In this document: one piece after another, positions 44,256 to 53,400 of the stretch
Position numbering within the stretch: the stretch's first letter is position 1
How the letters are laid out: each line of letters begins with the position of its first letter
The notes under the pieces: generated by a model
What the model was told of the DNA's origin: nothing
The model's input: only the letters and a program-made list of their open reading frames with translations
The model's database searches: none
Program-made: the position numbers and the translations under genes
Source of the DNA: Advenella sp048381675
GTDB lineage: Bacteria > Pseudomonadota > Gammaproteobacteria > Burkholderiales > Burkholderiaceae_B
NCBI RefSeq assembly: GCF_048381675.1
Contig: NZ_JBLWIS010000002.1
Span: 1-64,000, forward strand
Reading direction: 5' to 3'
Length of the DNA stretch: 64,000 nucleotides

Positions 44256-45182
44256 ATGGATCACATTAAATTAAAATCAAAAGAAGAAATCGAAAAATCT
44301 TTTTTTCATATTCCATTTTGGATCGCACCAGACAAAAACCTGTTTTTGTCCCGCAGTGAACGTTTCACAAAATTGGCCAAACTGGATAAATCCGACTGGA
44401 AATTGTATTTGCAGCTGCTAGCTGGCTTGTCCCGGGTTCAGCATGGGTTGCTGGCTGACGCCGATGCGGTTGTGCCGCAACTCAAGCGCAATGAGACGGC
44501 TTCCATGTTAAATGTTCACAGTACCCCGATTCCGTCCTGCTTTACGCCCCTGTTGCAGGCCTTGTACGAGCGCATCAAGCGAGAACTGTCTGATCATATG
44601 GAACAAACCTGGCAACGCCTGCTGGCCATGCCGGTGCCCGAGCAGGAAGCGCTGGCCTGGCGCCTGCTGCAACACGAAACCAACGCAACTGATCAGGAAT
44701 ACAGTATTTGGGTGCATGCCGTTTTGCAAGTGATCTGGACTTACTGGGCGATGCAATTGCAGGAAACCGATGTGCCTTCACGTGATGAGCGTGTGCAGTG
44801 TCCCTGCTGTGGCAGTGATGCGGTTGCCAGTATTATTTTGAAAAGCGGTGAGCAGGAAAACCTGCGTTACCTGCATTGCAATTTATGCAACAGTCGCTGG
44901 AATGCCTTAAGGGCAAAATGTACTTTCTGTGGCAATACCAAAGACATGACCTTGCAGTCGGTGGAAGGTGTTACCGAAGGCGCTTTGCATGGTGCCAGTG
45001 GTGAAACCTGTGATGTTTGCCAGGGGTATCGTAAAATGTTCAGCCTGAGCAAAGAGCAGCATGCCGATCCGGTTGCCGATGACCTGGGGTCGTTGGCCCT
45101 GGATATGATGCTGGGTGAAAAAGGCTATTCCAGGGGGGGCGCCAACCCTTTCCTGATGATGGAAAAAGAAGTGCCGCATTAA
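44256..45182 (+). CDS. fdhE: Formate dehydrogenase assembly protein FdhE
   Basis: This 308-residue accessory protein is needed for maturation of periplasmic formate dehydrogenases. The N-terminal helical part (DLFLSRSERFTKLAK-like, here KNLFLSRSERF) is followed by rubredoxin-like cysteine motifs: CPCCGSDAVASI, LHCNLCNSRWNALRAKCTFCGN and ETCDVCQGYRK, the FdhE iron or zinc sites. Last gene of the formate operon; a clear terminator follows. Confidence 0.92.
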   Translation: MDHIKLKSKEEIEKSFFHIPFWIAPDKNLFLSRSERFTKLAKLDKSDWKLYLQLLAGLSRVQHGLLADADAVVPQLKRNETASMLNVHSTPIPSCFTPLLQALYERIKRELSDHMEQTWQRLLAMPVPEQEALAWRLLQHETNATDQEYSIWVHAVLQVIWTYWAMQLQETDVPSRDERVQCPCCGSDAVASIILKSGEQENLRYLHCNLCNSRWNALRAKCTFCGNTKDMTLQSVEGVTEGALHGASGETCDVCQGYRKMFSLSKEQHADPVADDLGSLALDMMLGEKGYSRGGANPFLMMEKEVPH

Positions 45183-45277
45183 TCTTGCCGAAGCCGATGC
45201 GTGCGCTTGCTGTTACAGGCGGGCGCTTGCCGCACCAGACGGCAATGGCACCACTCCGTGATTCATGTTTTTTGGTT

Positions 45278-45308
45278 GCCCGGTAACGGTTGTGTTAGCG
45301 GGCTTTTT
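45278..45308 (+). terminator. Terminator of the formate dehydrogenase operon
   Basis: Stem GCCCGGTAAC (45278-45287), loop GGTTGT, GTTAGCGGGC (45294-45303), one mismatch, then TTTTT. It lies about 95 bases after the fdhE stop and faces the convergent moeA. Confidence 0.8.
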
Positions 45309-45325
45309 GTTGAAATGGGCCGGGC

Positions 45326-46534
45326 TTAAAATGAGTGTGATAACGGATAAACATCAAGCCACTGGCCGCGTTCCACATTGGTGTGTCCCGGAATCTCTAT
45401 TAATGCTTCTGCCTTTACGCAACCGGAAAGCATATGCGAGTCCTGGCCTTTGACGGGTGCTGCCCAGATACCGTTTTCTGTTAGGGTAACAGCACCGCGC
45501 AAGAAATCACGGCGACCTTGCTTATTATTTGGAATTGAGAAATCTGCCTGGGCTTTCCATTTTTTGGGGCGGGCTTTTTCAAGTGAAAGGCCGGCCAGGT
45601 ATTTAATCGCGGGAAGTGTCATCAGCAGGGTGGTGGCATAACTGGCGACCGGATTGCCGGGTAACAGGAATACTTTGCAGCGATTGTTGATATTGCCCCA
45701 GGCAAAGGGTTTGCCCGGTTTGATAGCCAGTTTCCAGTGTTCAAGGGTGCCGAGTTCATCAAGCACCTGTTTGACGTAATCTTTGTCACCCACCGAAGCA
45801 CCACCCGAGCAAATGATGATGTCTGAGGTGCCGGCGGCTTGCTGCAAGGCCTGTTTGATGGTGTCGTAGTCATCAGGTAAAACACCCCCGTTGACAACAT
45901 TCAGGTAGGCATAGTGTTTAAGCCAGCTTAACAGCATGGGGCGGTTGGAATCGTAGATTTTACCAGGGGCCAGCGGTTCAGTCAGGGCAAGCAGCTCGTC
46001 GCCGGTAGAGAACAGGGTAAGGGTGAGTGGCCTGAAGCAGTTGATACTGGCATAGCCCTGGCTGGCCAACAGTCCGATAGCTGCGGGTGAAATGACGGTA
46101 TGGGATGAAACCAGAATATCCCCTTTCTTCAGTTCCTCACCCTGGCGGCGGATATTGGCGCCGGGTTTTAGGGGTTGATTGACCGAGACGTTATGGTTGG
46201 CAACGGTGGTATTCTCTTGTGGAACAACACTATCGGTATTGGCCGGTATGCCGGCTCCGGTAAAAATACGTACGGCCTGTCCAGGCTCAAGGCTGATGGC
46301 GGTTACGTCATCGCCCGCGGCAACCACGCCAATAATTTTCCATTCGGTCCGGTTCAGGTCGCAAATCGCGTAACCGTCCATGGCACTGTTATCAAACATG
46401 GGCGCATCATAATTAACGGTCAATTCCTCAGCCAGAATATAGCCTTCAGCCTCTTCAAGGGGGCGGGTTTCGGTTTGGGTGGTTGTTTGGGTTTTGGAAA
46501 GCAGTTCTTCAAGTGCTTCGTAGTAATCACGCAT
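45326..46534 (-). CDS. moeA: Molybdopterin molybdenumtransferase
   Basis: The 402-residue enzyme inserts molybdate into adenylated molybdopterin made by Mog. Domain motifs include NYDAPMFDNSAMDGYAI, GQAVRIFTGAGIPANTDSVVPQE, GANIRRQGEELKKGD, TLFSTGDELL, ICSGGASVGDKDYVKQVLDELG and FLLPGNPVASYATTLL. It is last gene of moaD-moaE-mobA-moeA; its ATG overlaps the mobA stop by one base. Confidence 0.95.
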   Translation of the reverse strand: MRDYYEALEELLSKTQTTTQTETRPLEEAEGYILAEELTVNYDAPMFDNSAMDGYAICDLNRTEWKIIGVVAAGDDVTAISLEPGQAVRIFTGAGIPANTDSVVPQENTTVANHNVSVNQPLKPGANIRRQGEELKKGDILVSSHTVISPAAIGLLASQGYASINCFRPLTLTLFSTGDELLALTEPLAPGKIYDSNRPMLLSWLKHYAYLNVVNGGVLPDDYDTIKQALQQAAGTSDIIICSGGASVGDKDYVKQVLDELGTLEHWKLAIKPGKPFAWGNINNRCKVFLLPGNPVASYATTLLMTLPAIKYLAGLSLEKARPKKWKAQADFSIPNNKQGRRDFLRGAVTLTENGIWAAPVKGQDSHMLSGCVKAEALIEIPGHTNVERGQWLDVYPLSHSF

Positions 46535-47139
46535 TATGCTGAACCTTGTAATGAATCCCAGAGCTTGAGTGATTCTGGATTGTTGAAGTTGATAAAAAAA
46601 TCTTCCTGCTCAAAATTGACCAGTGTATGGGCGTTGTCCAGAACAAAGGAGCGAAGGCGTAATTTGTCCACTTTTTGATCAAGCCGCCGTTTCAGGTCGC
46701 TTAGCAGTGAGCGCCTGAATTGGAGAACGCTGGGGTGTTGGTTGCTGCCACTGATTGCCATGGCAATATCGGTATTGGTTTCCAGCAGGGCGTTATGCAG
46801 GCGCTCGGTCAGGGTGTCGGGCAGGAAAGGGGTGTCGCAGGGAACGACCTGGATGAATTCAATGTTTTCAGGTAGTTGCATGCAGGCGCTGTAAATGCCA
46901 CCCAGCGGACCCAGTTTCGTGTATTGGGGCAGATCCGGGATGACGGGGTAACCATAAGTGGCATATGTATCCAGATTCCGGTTTGCACTAATCACGATGC
47001 AATCCAGTGTTTTTTGTAAAAGGGCCAGGGGGTATTCAACCAGTGGTTGATGTTTGAAATGAACCATGCCTTTGTCCTGGTAATTCATCCTGCTGCCAAG
47101 GCCACCGGCAAGTATGAGTCCGGCTGTATTTGATTTCAT
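46534..47139 (-). CDS. mobA: Molybdenum cofactor guanylyltransferase
   Basis: This 201-residue enzyme adds GMP to molybdopterin, giving the bisMGD form used by formate dehydrogenase. The N-terminal GTP loop reads LILAGGLGSRMNYQDKGMVHFKHQPLVEY, with VVPCDTPFLP further on. The start at 47139 overlaps the moaE stop as ATGA; the longer frame to 47217 lies inside moaE and is rejected. Translation is probably coupled. Confidence 0.93.
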   Translation of the reverse strand: MKSNTAGLILAGGLGSRMNYQDKGMVHFKHQPLVEYPLALLQKTLDCIVISANRNLDTYATYGYPVIPDLPQYTKLGPLGGIYSACMQLPENIEFIQVVPCDTPFLPDTLTERLHNALLETNTDIAMAISGSNQHPSVLQFRRSLLSDLKRRLDQKVDKLRLRSFVLDNAHTLVNFEQEDFFINFNNPESLKLWDSLQGSA

Positions 47140-47597
47140 GCGGGCTTCCATTGTTGCGTGTGCTCGAGATCGGATTTTTTCATGTCTACCCAATGGGCGT
47201 CTCCATTGGCAAAGCATTCCTTTTTCCAGAAAGGGGCTTCTGTTTTCAGGTAATCCATAATGAATTCATTGGCTTGATAGGCATCTTTGCGGTGCTCGCA
47301 CGCAGTCAAGACCAGAACAATTTTTTCGCCGGTTTTGATTTTACCAATACGGTGAATGACTTTTACGTACTGTAAAGGCCATTTTTGCCGGGCCGCGAGA
47401 ATGATTTTTTCTATTTCCTGCTCGGTCACGCCAGGGAAATGCTCAAGATACAAATGGCTTAGCAGTTTCACATGATCTTTTCCGCGAACCTTTCCGACGA
47501 AACTTACTAAAGCGCCACAATTGTTTGTGGATTGTTCAGCCAGTTGTTCTTCGGTTTCCAGATTGAAATCGGTGGTTTGGATGCTAATGGCATGCAT
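47136..47597 (-). CDS. moaE: Molybdopterin synthase catalytic subunit
   Basis: This 153-residue large subunit of molybdopterin synthase works with MoaD to put two sulfurs on cPMP. Family blocks are CGALVSFVGKVRG, LYLEHFPGVTEQEI, VIHRIGKIKTGEKIVLVLTACEHRKDAYQANEFIMDYLKTEAPFWKKE; the active-site Lys is in FWKKE and the HRKDAY motif is conserved. It lies 5 bases after moaD. Confidence 0.94.
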   Translation of the reverse strand: MHAISIQTTDFNLETEEQLAEQSTNNCGALVSFVGKVRGKDHVKLLSHLYLEHFPGVTEQEIEKIILAARQKWPLQYVKVIHRIGKIKTGEKIVLVLTACEHRKDAYQANEFIMDYLKTEAPFWKKECFANGDAHWVDMKKSDLEHTQQWKPA

Positions 47598-47602
47598 GGG
47601 GC

Positions 47603-47851
47603 TTAGCCTCCGGTAACAGGAGGAAGCAGGGCTACTTCAGCATTTTCCGGAATGTGGGCATTTTGATGGACAATGCTATTGTTAATGGCAATTTTGTAAA
47701 CGTTTTCGGGTGCCAGGGTGTTGTGCCACAGTTCGTTGCGGCTGCGTAATAGCTGGATCAGTTCATCGCAGGTGCCACCGGGCCATTCGATAGTTTCTTC
47801 AGTCATGGATAATTGTTCTTTTAGTTTTGCCATATAGATGATTTTTAACAT
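47603..47851 (-). CDS. moaD: Molybdopterin synthase sulfur carrier subunit
   Basis: This 82-residue ubiquitin-like carrier starts MLKIIYMAKLKEQL and ends ALLPPVTGG; the terminal GG is thiocarboxylated. ATG 47851 gives the usual MoaD length, although an ATG at 47866 is also in frame and neither has a clear ribosome binding site. It is first gene of moaD-moaE-mobA-moeA. Confidence 0.9.
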   Translation of the reverse strand: MLKIIYMAKLKEQLSMTEETIEWPGGTCDELIQLLRSRNELWHNTLAPENVYKIAINNSIVHQNAHIPENAEVALLPPVTGG

Positions 47852-47915
47852 AACAAGTAGTGCCATAGTGATAGTGGATAGGCCATTATAACCAAAGTTT
47901 GCAGGTATGCCGCTT

Positions 47916-47940
47916 TCACCCATTCGAGGAAAATGGGTGA
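47916..47940. repeat. Inverted repeat upstream of moaD
   Basis: A perfect 9-bp inverted repeat TCACCCATT (47916-47924) / AATGGGTGA (47932-47940) with a 7-base loop lies about 65 bases before the moaD start. It could be an operator or a leader hairpin; no known consensus matches. Confidence 0.5.
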
Positions 47941-47968
47941 ATTTCTCAAGGATAATTTCTCAAGGATA
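47941..47968. repeat. 14-bp tandem duplication upstream of moaD
   Basis: ATTTCTCAAGGATA occurs twice in exact tandem (47941-47954 and 47955-47968), directly next to the inverted repeat. Confidence 0.8.
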
Positions 47969-48041
47969 AGAATGGATTTTTCAGGTTTGTTGTAAATTCG
48001 TCATGTTTTTATTGGATTTTAACGATATATCCGATAAGACC

Positions 48042-48070
48042 TTGCCAATCTTCAAAAGGGTATATATAAT
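48042..48070 (+). promoter_or_regulatory. Sigma-70 promoter of tRNA-Val
   Basis: A -35 TTGCCA (48042-48047) and an exact -10 TATAAT (48065-48070) are spaced 17 bp apart, 21 bases upstream of the mature tRNA 5' end. Confidence 0.75.
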
Positions 48071-48091
48071 TTAATTCTTCAGTTAAGCAAT

Positions 48092-48167
48092 GGGTGCTTA
48101 GCTCAGTTGGTAGAGCGGCGCCCTTACAAGGCGTAGGTCACAGGTTCGACCCCTGTAGCACCCACCA
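48092..48167 (+). tRNA. tRNA-Val (anticodon TAC), CCA encoded
   Basis: The 76-base sequence folds as a standard cloverleaf. Acceptor GGGTGCT pairs with AGCACCC; the D arm contains AGCTCAGTTGGTAGAGC. The anticodon stem GCGCC/GGCGT holds loop CTTACAA with anticodon TAC, and the T arm holds GGTTCGACCCC. CCA is encoded at 48165-48167. A good promoter and a terminator flank it, so it is an independent unit. tRNA genes are common integration sites, but no integrase or duplicated 3' end is seen here. Confidence 0.97.
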
Positions 48168-48185
48168 TTGCAAAATTGGCAAATT

Positions 48186-48214
48186 AAGCACTTACATTGG
48201 TAAGTGCTTTTTTT
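48186..48214 (+). terminator. Terminator of tRNA-Val
   Basis: A perfect 10-bp stem AAGCACTTAC, loop ATTG, GTAAGTGCTT runs into a T-tract (48208-48214), 18 bases after the tRNA end. Confidence 0.92.
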
Positions 48215-48334
48215 ATGCCTGTTTAAATGGTGCTTTTTCTGTAAAGTGATCGGCTTAACAGAATGCAAAAACGGTTCAAAAAATCCGGGTGTTGCTTTCC
48301 GGTTAAACAATTTAGCCGGAAAGCAATTGTTGGG

Positions 48335-48559
48335 TTATGAGTGGTCAAACCAGCTTTTGAATAACTGGATTACTTCGGGGTTGCCCGATTGGGTCTGACT
48401 GGGATCAAGCTCCAGTATGGCATCCTGATCAACTGGAAAATATTCGTTGGCAATACGGGTGGCCACCTCATAAATGGGTTCCAGTTCAAAACCTGGCTTG
48501 GCAATGGCATCCAGAAAGGTTTCCAGTGCATATCTGCCCTTTTCATTTAACTTGTACAT
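48335..48559 (-). CDS. Small acidic protein of unknown function
   Basis: This is a 74-residue soluble protein starting MYKLNEKGRYALETFLDAIAKPGFELE. The start at 48559 has AGGAG 7 bases upstream; a longer frame to 48595 has no such site. It is rich in Glu and Asp with predicted helices and no membrane segment or motif I recognise. It stands alone between tRNA-Val and another unknown gene. Confidence 0.65.
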   Translation of the reverse strand: MYKLNEKGRYALETFLDAIAKPGFELEPIYEVATRIANEYFPVDQDAILELDPSQTQSGNPEVIQLFKSWFDHS

Positions 48560-48680
48560 ATAGTTCTCCTGTAAAGCAGAATGTATTGATGGCAAGTGGC
48601 TGGATATAGCTTACATCTTATTGTCATGGTGATGTCGCAAAGGCATATCATAATTCTATTGTTTTCTGCAGGAGGGAGCA

Positions 48681-48791
48681 ATGAGAATATTTGCCGAGCG
48701 TATCTATAGCTGGTTAGCCTTTTGTGTCAATGTGATTGGTGTGTGTGCGGTTGATGTGGTCACATCCGATGTTTCGGCACAAGATGAATAA
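48681..48791 (+). CDS. Possible 36-residue small membrane protein
   Basis: A strong Shine-Dalgarno (GGAGGG, 4 bases before ATG) starts a frame of 36 codons ending TAA. The product begins MRIFAERIYSW and has one hydrophobic stretch (about residues 11-26) with two Cys, then an acidic tail (SDVSAQDE). It overlaps, on the opposite strand, the last 88 bases of the unknown gene 48704-49198. Length and layout suit a small single-pass membrane protein. No family is recognised, and it could be chance. Confidence 0.4.
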   Translation: MRIFAERIYSWLAFCVNVIGVCAVDVVTSDVSAQDE

Positions 48792-49198
48792 TTGATTGGG
48801 GGGGAAATTGCCCCGGTGCCGGTTTTGATGGTTTTGCCATAAGCGGTTGCCAATGAGCAAAGCTTTAAGGCAATGGCTTCGGTATATTCGTTTTTTTCTT
48901 CAAGTACCAGCATGATGCTTTGGCTTGATTTAAGCAGGCGGCAATAATTCTTGATTATTTCTATATTAAAAATAAAGTCTTTTGCCGGCCGCTTATCGGC
49001 AGGGACTATGGTGTCCTGGGTATGCAAATGATATTCATATTTGCCAGGCGAAAACCGGGTTTGGCGTGAGCCAATAAATATGGTTGCAATAGAACCGTTC
49101 CTGGTGTTTTCGGATGTGCCTGAAGAGCGGGAGATAGTTGGAGCAGAGGGTTGAAGCGTTGAAATTACATTGATTTCATTAAGTGCAAGCGTATCCAT
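48704..49198 (-). CDS. Hypothetical protein
   Basis: This 164-residue protein starts at an ATG preceded by CAGGAAA. It has no signal peptide or membrane helix. The middle (about 65-125) looks globular and helical (FIFNIEIIKNYCRLLKSSQSIMLVLEEKNEYTEAIALKL); both ends are rich in Ser, Thr and Asn and probably disordered. I recognise no family. Its 3' end lies opposite a possible small ORF at 48681-48791. Confidence 0.55.
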   Translation of the reverse strand: MDTLALNEINVISTLQPSAPTISRSSGTSENTRNGSIATIFIGSRQTRFSPGKYEYHLHTQDTIVPADKRPAKDFIFNIEIIKNYCRLLKSSQSIMLVLEEKNEYTEAIALKLCSLATAYGKTIKTGTGAISPPINYSSCAETSDVTTSTAHTPITLTQKANQL

Positions 49199-49341
49199 GA
49201 CGTTTCCTGTTTAGCTGATTTAACCGGCGGTTAGGGCAGCAAGTTGGACTAAATTCCCTAATCTGATTTTTTCTTAAGCTAAAATGTTACTGCGATCATT
49301 GGTGATCATCAACGCAAATATAAAAAAATTACGATTGTTAC

Positions 49342-50481
49342 ATGAAATTCATTCATACCTCTGACTGGCATCTTGGCCGTCAGTTTGCCAGCCGTTTACT
49401 GATTGAAGATCAGGAGTATGTGCTGGACCAGATTATTGGCTACCTGGAACAGCATCAGGTGCAGGCTTTGCTGATTAGCGGAGACATCTATGACCGTTCG
49501 GTGCCGCCGGTGTCGGCGGTTGATTTGCTGGACAAGACTTTACACCGGATAGGGCAGTTGGGCATTCCGGTGATCATGATTCCGGGCAATCATGACAGTG
49601 CGCGTCGCCTGGGGTTTGCCGCCCGGCAGTTAAGCACTTCGGGGGTTCATATCATTGCCGATTTTGAACAGATGCTTAAACCGGTTGTGATCAATGCCAA
49701 TGGTGAGCGGGTTTCGTTTTATGGAATGCCCTTTAATGATCCTGAGCTGGTTCGCCATCATTTTCAGGAACCGGTCAATTCCTACGAGGCGGCGCATTGC
49801 CTGCTGACAGAAAAAATCAGGCAGGTGATGGATGAGCAAAGCGTCAATGTCTTGCTGGCGCACTGTTTTCTTGAGGGAGCGGTCAATTCCGAATCCGAAC
49901 GGCCTTTATCAATCGGCGGGTCCGATGTGGTACCGCATACGGTTTTTGAGGGCTTTGATTATGTTGCACTGGGCCATTTGCATGCGCCGCAATTCAAAGG
50001 GGCAGCGCATATCCGTTATTCTGGCTCTATTCTTAAATACAGTTTTTCAGAACAGTTTCACAAGAAGGGCGTTACCTTGGTAGAGCTGGATGCTGAAGGC
50101 CAGTCAAGTATCCAGAACTTACCCCTGACGCCCTTGCGCGATGTCAGGACCATAGAGGGCACATTGGCCGGGATTATTGAAATGGGCAGACAAGATCCCA
50201 ATGCGCAGGATTATGTCCTGGTAAAGCTTACGGATACGCATGCGGTACTGGATCCGATGGGCAAAATTCGCGAAGTCTACCCCCATGTATTGCAGCTGGA
50301 AAAACCCGGATTGTATCGTGCCGAGGGTGAGGTGGTGGCACCGGGGCAGGCCCTGAAGCGTGATGAGTACGATCTGTTTTGTGATTTTTTTGAACAGGTG
50401 GCCGGACAGCCCCTGAGTGATCCCCAGAAGCAGGCGGTCAAGGAAGTGATTCTTGAAGTGCGCAAAGAGGAGCAGGCATGA
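49342..50481 (+). CDS. sbcD: SbcCD nuclease subunit D
   Basis: This 379-residue Mre11-type nuclease cuts DNA hairpins and protein-blocked ends with SbcC. Phosphoesterase motifs are FIHTSDWHLGRQF (N-terminus), LISGDIYDR, IPGNHDSARRLGF, and ALGHLHAPQ with SGSILKYSFSE. It overlaps sbcC by 4 bases, giving coupled translation. Confidence 0.95.
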   Translation: MKFIHTSDWHLGRQFASRLLIEDQEYVLDQIIGYLEQHQVQALLISGDIYDRSVPPVSAVDLLDKTLHRIGQLGIPVIMIPGNHDSARRLGFAARQLSTSGVHIIADFEQMLKPVVINANGERVSFYGMPFNDPELVRHHFQEPVNSYEAAHCLLTEKIRQVMDEQSVNVLLAHCFLEGAVNSESERPLSIGGSDVVPHTVFEGFDYVALGHLHAPQFKGAAHIRYSGSILKYSFSEQFHKKGVTLVELDAEGQSSIQNLPLTPLRDVRTIEGTLAGIIEMGRQDPNAQDYVLVKLTDTHAVLDPMGKIREVYPHVLQLEKPGLYRAEGEVVAPGQALKRDEYDLFCDFFEQVAGQPLSDPQKQAVKEVILEVRKEEQA

Positions 50482-53400
50482 AACCCGTTTATTTAAGCAT
50501 GCAGGCGTTTGGTCCTTTTGCGGGAAAAGAAGCGGTGGATTTTACTCGCCTGGGTGAAAACCCCCTGTTTCTGATTAATGGGCCAACCGGTGCCGGTAAA
50601 AGCACTTTGCTGGATGCCATCTGTTTTGCCCTGTATGGCCAGGCGGCCGATGATGACCGGGAGCCGGTCGCCCTGCGTTCGGATATGGCAGACCCTCAAT
50701 TGTTAACCGAGGTTGAATTCCAGTTTGCGTTGGGTGAAAAGCAATACCGGATTGCCAGGATGCCTGCCCAGGACAGGCCCAAGCAGCGTGGCGAAGGTTT
50801 TACCACGCAAGCGACCGATGCCAAACTGTGGGAAATACAGGCGGATGGCAATGAGACCTTGCTGGTTCCTAAAAAAGCGACAGAGGTAACGGATAGGGTG
50901 GTTGAGCTGACCGGGCTTACCGCTGAGCAGTTCAGGCAGGTCATGGTCTTGCCGCAGGGCAAGTTCAGGGAGTTGTTATTGGCCAATTCCCAGCAAAGGG
51001 AAAGCATTTTCAGCCAACTGTTTCAAACCTCCATTTATCGCAAAATAGAAGAAAAACTCAAGCAACGGGCAGCGGATATTGAAGAAAGCAAAAAAAAGCA
51101 TGACCAGAAAATTGCCGGTTTGCTGGAGTCGGCCGATTGCAGCTCGGAAGCGGCCCTGAAAGAAAAAACCAGTCAACTTGTGCCTCTGGTTGAGGAACTT
51201 GAAACGAAAAAAAACCTCGCCTTTGAGCAATTCATGTTGTTTGAAAAAGAGCGTTCCGCTGCAACGGCTTTGCAGGAATTGTTCAGGCAGAAAGAAAGTT
51301 GCCAGCATTCGCTGGCCACACTTGAGCAATCACGCGGGCAATTGCAGCAAACCGAACATAAACTTGTGCGTTCCGGCCAGGCAGCTTTGCTAGTGCCCTT
51401 TATCCAGACACGTGAAGAAGCGGAAAAATACAGCGAAAGTCTGCAGCAGGCATTGCAGGCGCTGGCGCTGCAAATGGTCAGTGCCGGGAAAAAGCTTGAG
51501 CAAACCCGCCAGCACTTTGAGCTAGCCACAACCCGGTACCAGCAAAAAGATGACTTGAATGTTCAAATCCATGAGCTTGAGCGTTACCGTGAAAAAATGG
51601 TCCTGCTTCAGGAAAGGCAAGAGGAGAATGAGCGCCTGCAGGCAGTGTGGCGTCAAATTAACCAGACGCATGAAGAGCAGTTGCTTGCCCGGCAATATAA
51701 ACAGCAACAACTGGAGCAGGCCAGGGAAAAAATTGTCGAGTTGCAAGTTTTTGTTGAGGGGCTGCCTGAGGCTGTGCAGCAACTGGATCAGGCGGAACAT
51801 GTTCTTCAATTAAAAAAACAGTACGATGCCCTGCTGGATAAAAGCCAGGCCTTGCAAGCGCGGGCGATGGCTGGCATCTCCTCTGTGGAGAAAACGCGAC
51901 AAACCTGGCAGGCATTGCACGAAGAAGATACCCGACTGCAAATCCAATGGCATCAGGAGCAGGCGGCACAGTTGGCCAGCCGTTTGCGGTTGAATGCGCC
52001 TTGCCCGGTTTGTGGCAGCACCACGCATCCGCAACCAGCACAGGCACAACAGGCCTTACTGGAGAAGGCAGATCTTGAGCAGTCTGCACAAAGACTTGAA
52101 AAAGCACGTCAGCAGCTGCAAAACATGGAAAACGCCCTGGTTCAGGTTCGTACCTTGCAAGAGGCATTGGCGGGGCAAATCAATGAGCAGCTGGTAGCGC
52201 TGGGTGACAGTGCCAGCGTACCCGCTCCCACTTTGCTGGACGTGTGTGAGCAGGCCCGCGAGCGGGTTAAGCAATGCACCCAGGCCAGACAGTCGCAGTC
52301 TTTGTTGCAAGAGCAGCTGGCTGAATTTGAAAAGGCGCTGTCGCAGTTGGATGAAACCTTGCTGCAGACCCGGGAAAAGCAACAAACCATCAGGCTTTCC
52401 CTGGCTTCCCTGGAAAATGAGCTCAAGCTTCGGCTGGCCGAATTGCCCGAGTCGTTTCGTGATGCCAACGTGCTGGCGCAAACGTTGCTCGCTGCCAGGC
52501 AGCGTCTGGCTTTACTGCAAAAAGAATATGAAATGTCCCGGCAGGCGTTTGAGTTGGCCAGCCAGGAACATATTCAGCTGCAGGAACGCAAGGCTGGCCT
52601 GGAAAGCCGGAAGGAACAGGCAATCGTTGCCTTGCAACAGGCGCGGCAGGCCTGTCAGGAGCAGCTTGCGCACCATGCTTTTGACACTGATCAGGCATGC
52701 AGGCAGGCGGTGCTGGCCACTCATGAAAGGCAGGCGCTAGAGCAGTATGTGAAGCAATTTAACCGTCAACAGTATGAGCTTGAAGGGCAGTATAAAAATA
52801 TTTGTGAACAGCTTGAGGGTAAAACCCCGCCTGATTTGACGCAAATGGAAAGCCGGCATGAGCAGATGAAGCAGTTGCGTGATCAGGCTCAATCTGCCTG
52901 GCAGCAGCATAACGAGACATTGAATCAATTGAAATCGGTGGCGGCAAAAATTGACCGCATGCATGAGCAAAATGCCGGGCTTGAACGGGAGTATGCCATT
53001 TATGGCACGCTCAGCCATGTTGCCAATGGGCGCGCAGACAGTCGGATCAGCCTGCAGCGGTTTGTGCTAAGCGTTTTGCTGGATGATGTTCTGGCTGATG
53101 CCACGGTGCGCCTGCGCCTTATGAGCAAGGGGCGTTATCAATTGATCCGGAAAGAGGACCGGGCCAAGGGTAATAGCAGGTCGGGGCTGGACCTGGAGGT
53201 GATGGACGAATACACGGGTATTGCCCGGCCGGTTGCCACTTTGTCGGGGGGTGAGTCGTTCATGGCAGCGCTGTCGCTGGCACTGGGCCTGTCGGATGTG
53301 GTCCAGGCCTATGCCGGTGGTATCAGGCTGGATACCCTGTTTATTGATGAAGGGTTTGGCAGCCTGGATATGGATTCTTTGGACTTGGCCATTCGCACCT

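Noticed and set aside
45265..45453. 62-codon plus-strand frame after fdhE
   Set aside because: It spans the fdhE terminator and runs into the convergent moeA gene.
48092..48167. tRNA-Val as an integration site
   Set aside because: There is no integrase gene and no repeat of the tRNA 3' end within the window.
51658..52167. Long antisense frames within sbcC
   Set aside because: The Gln/Glu/Leu-rich coiled-coil coding sequence lacks stops on the reverse strand; no start signals or motifs are seen.
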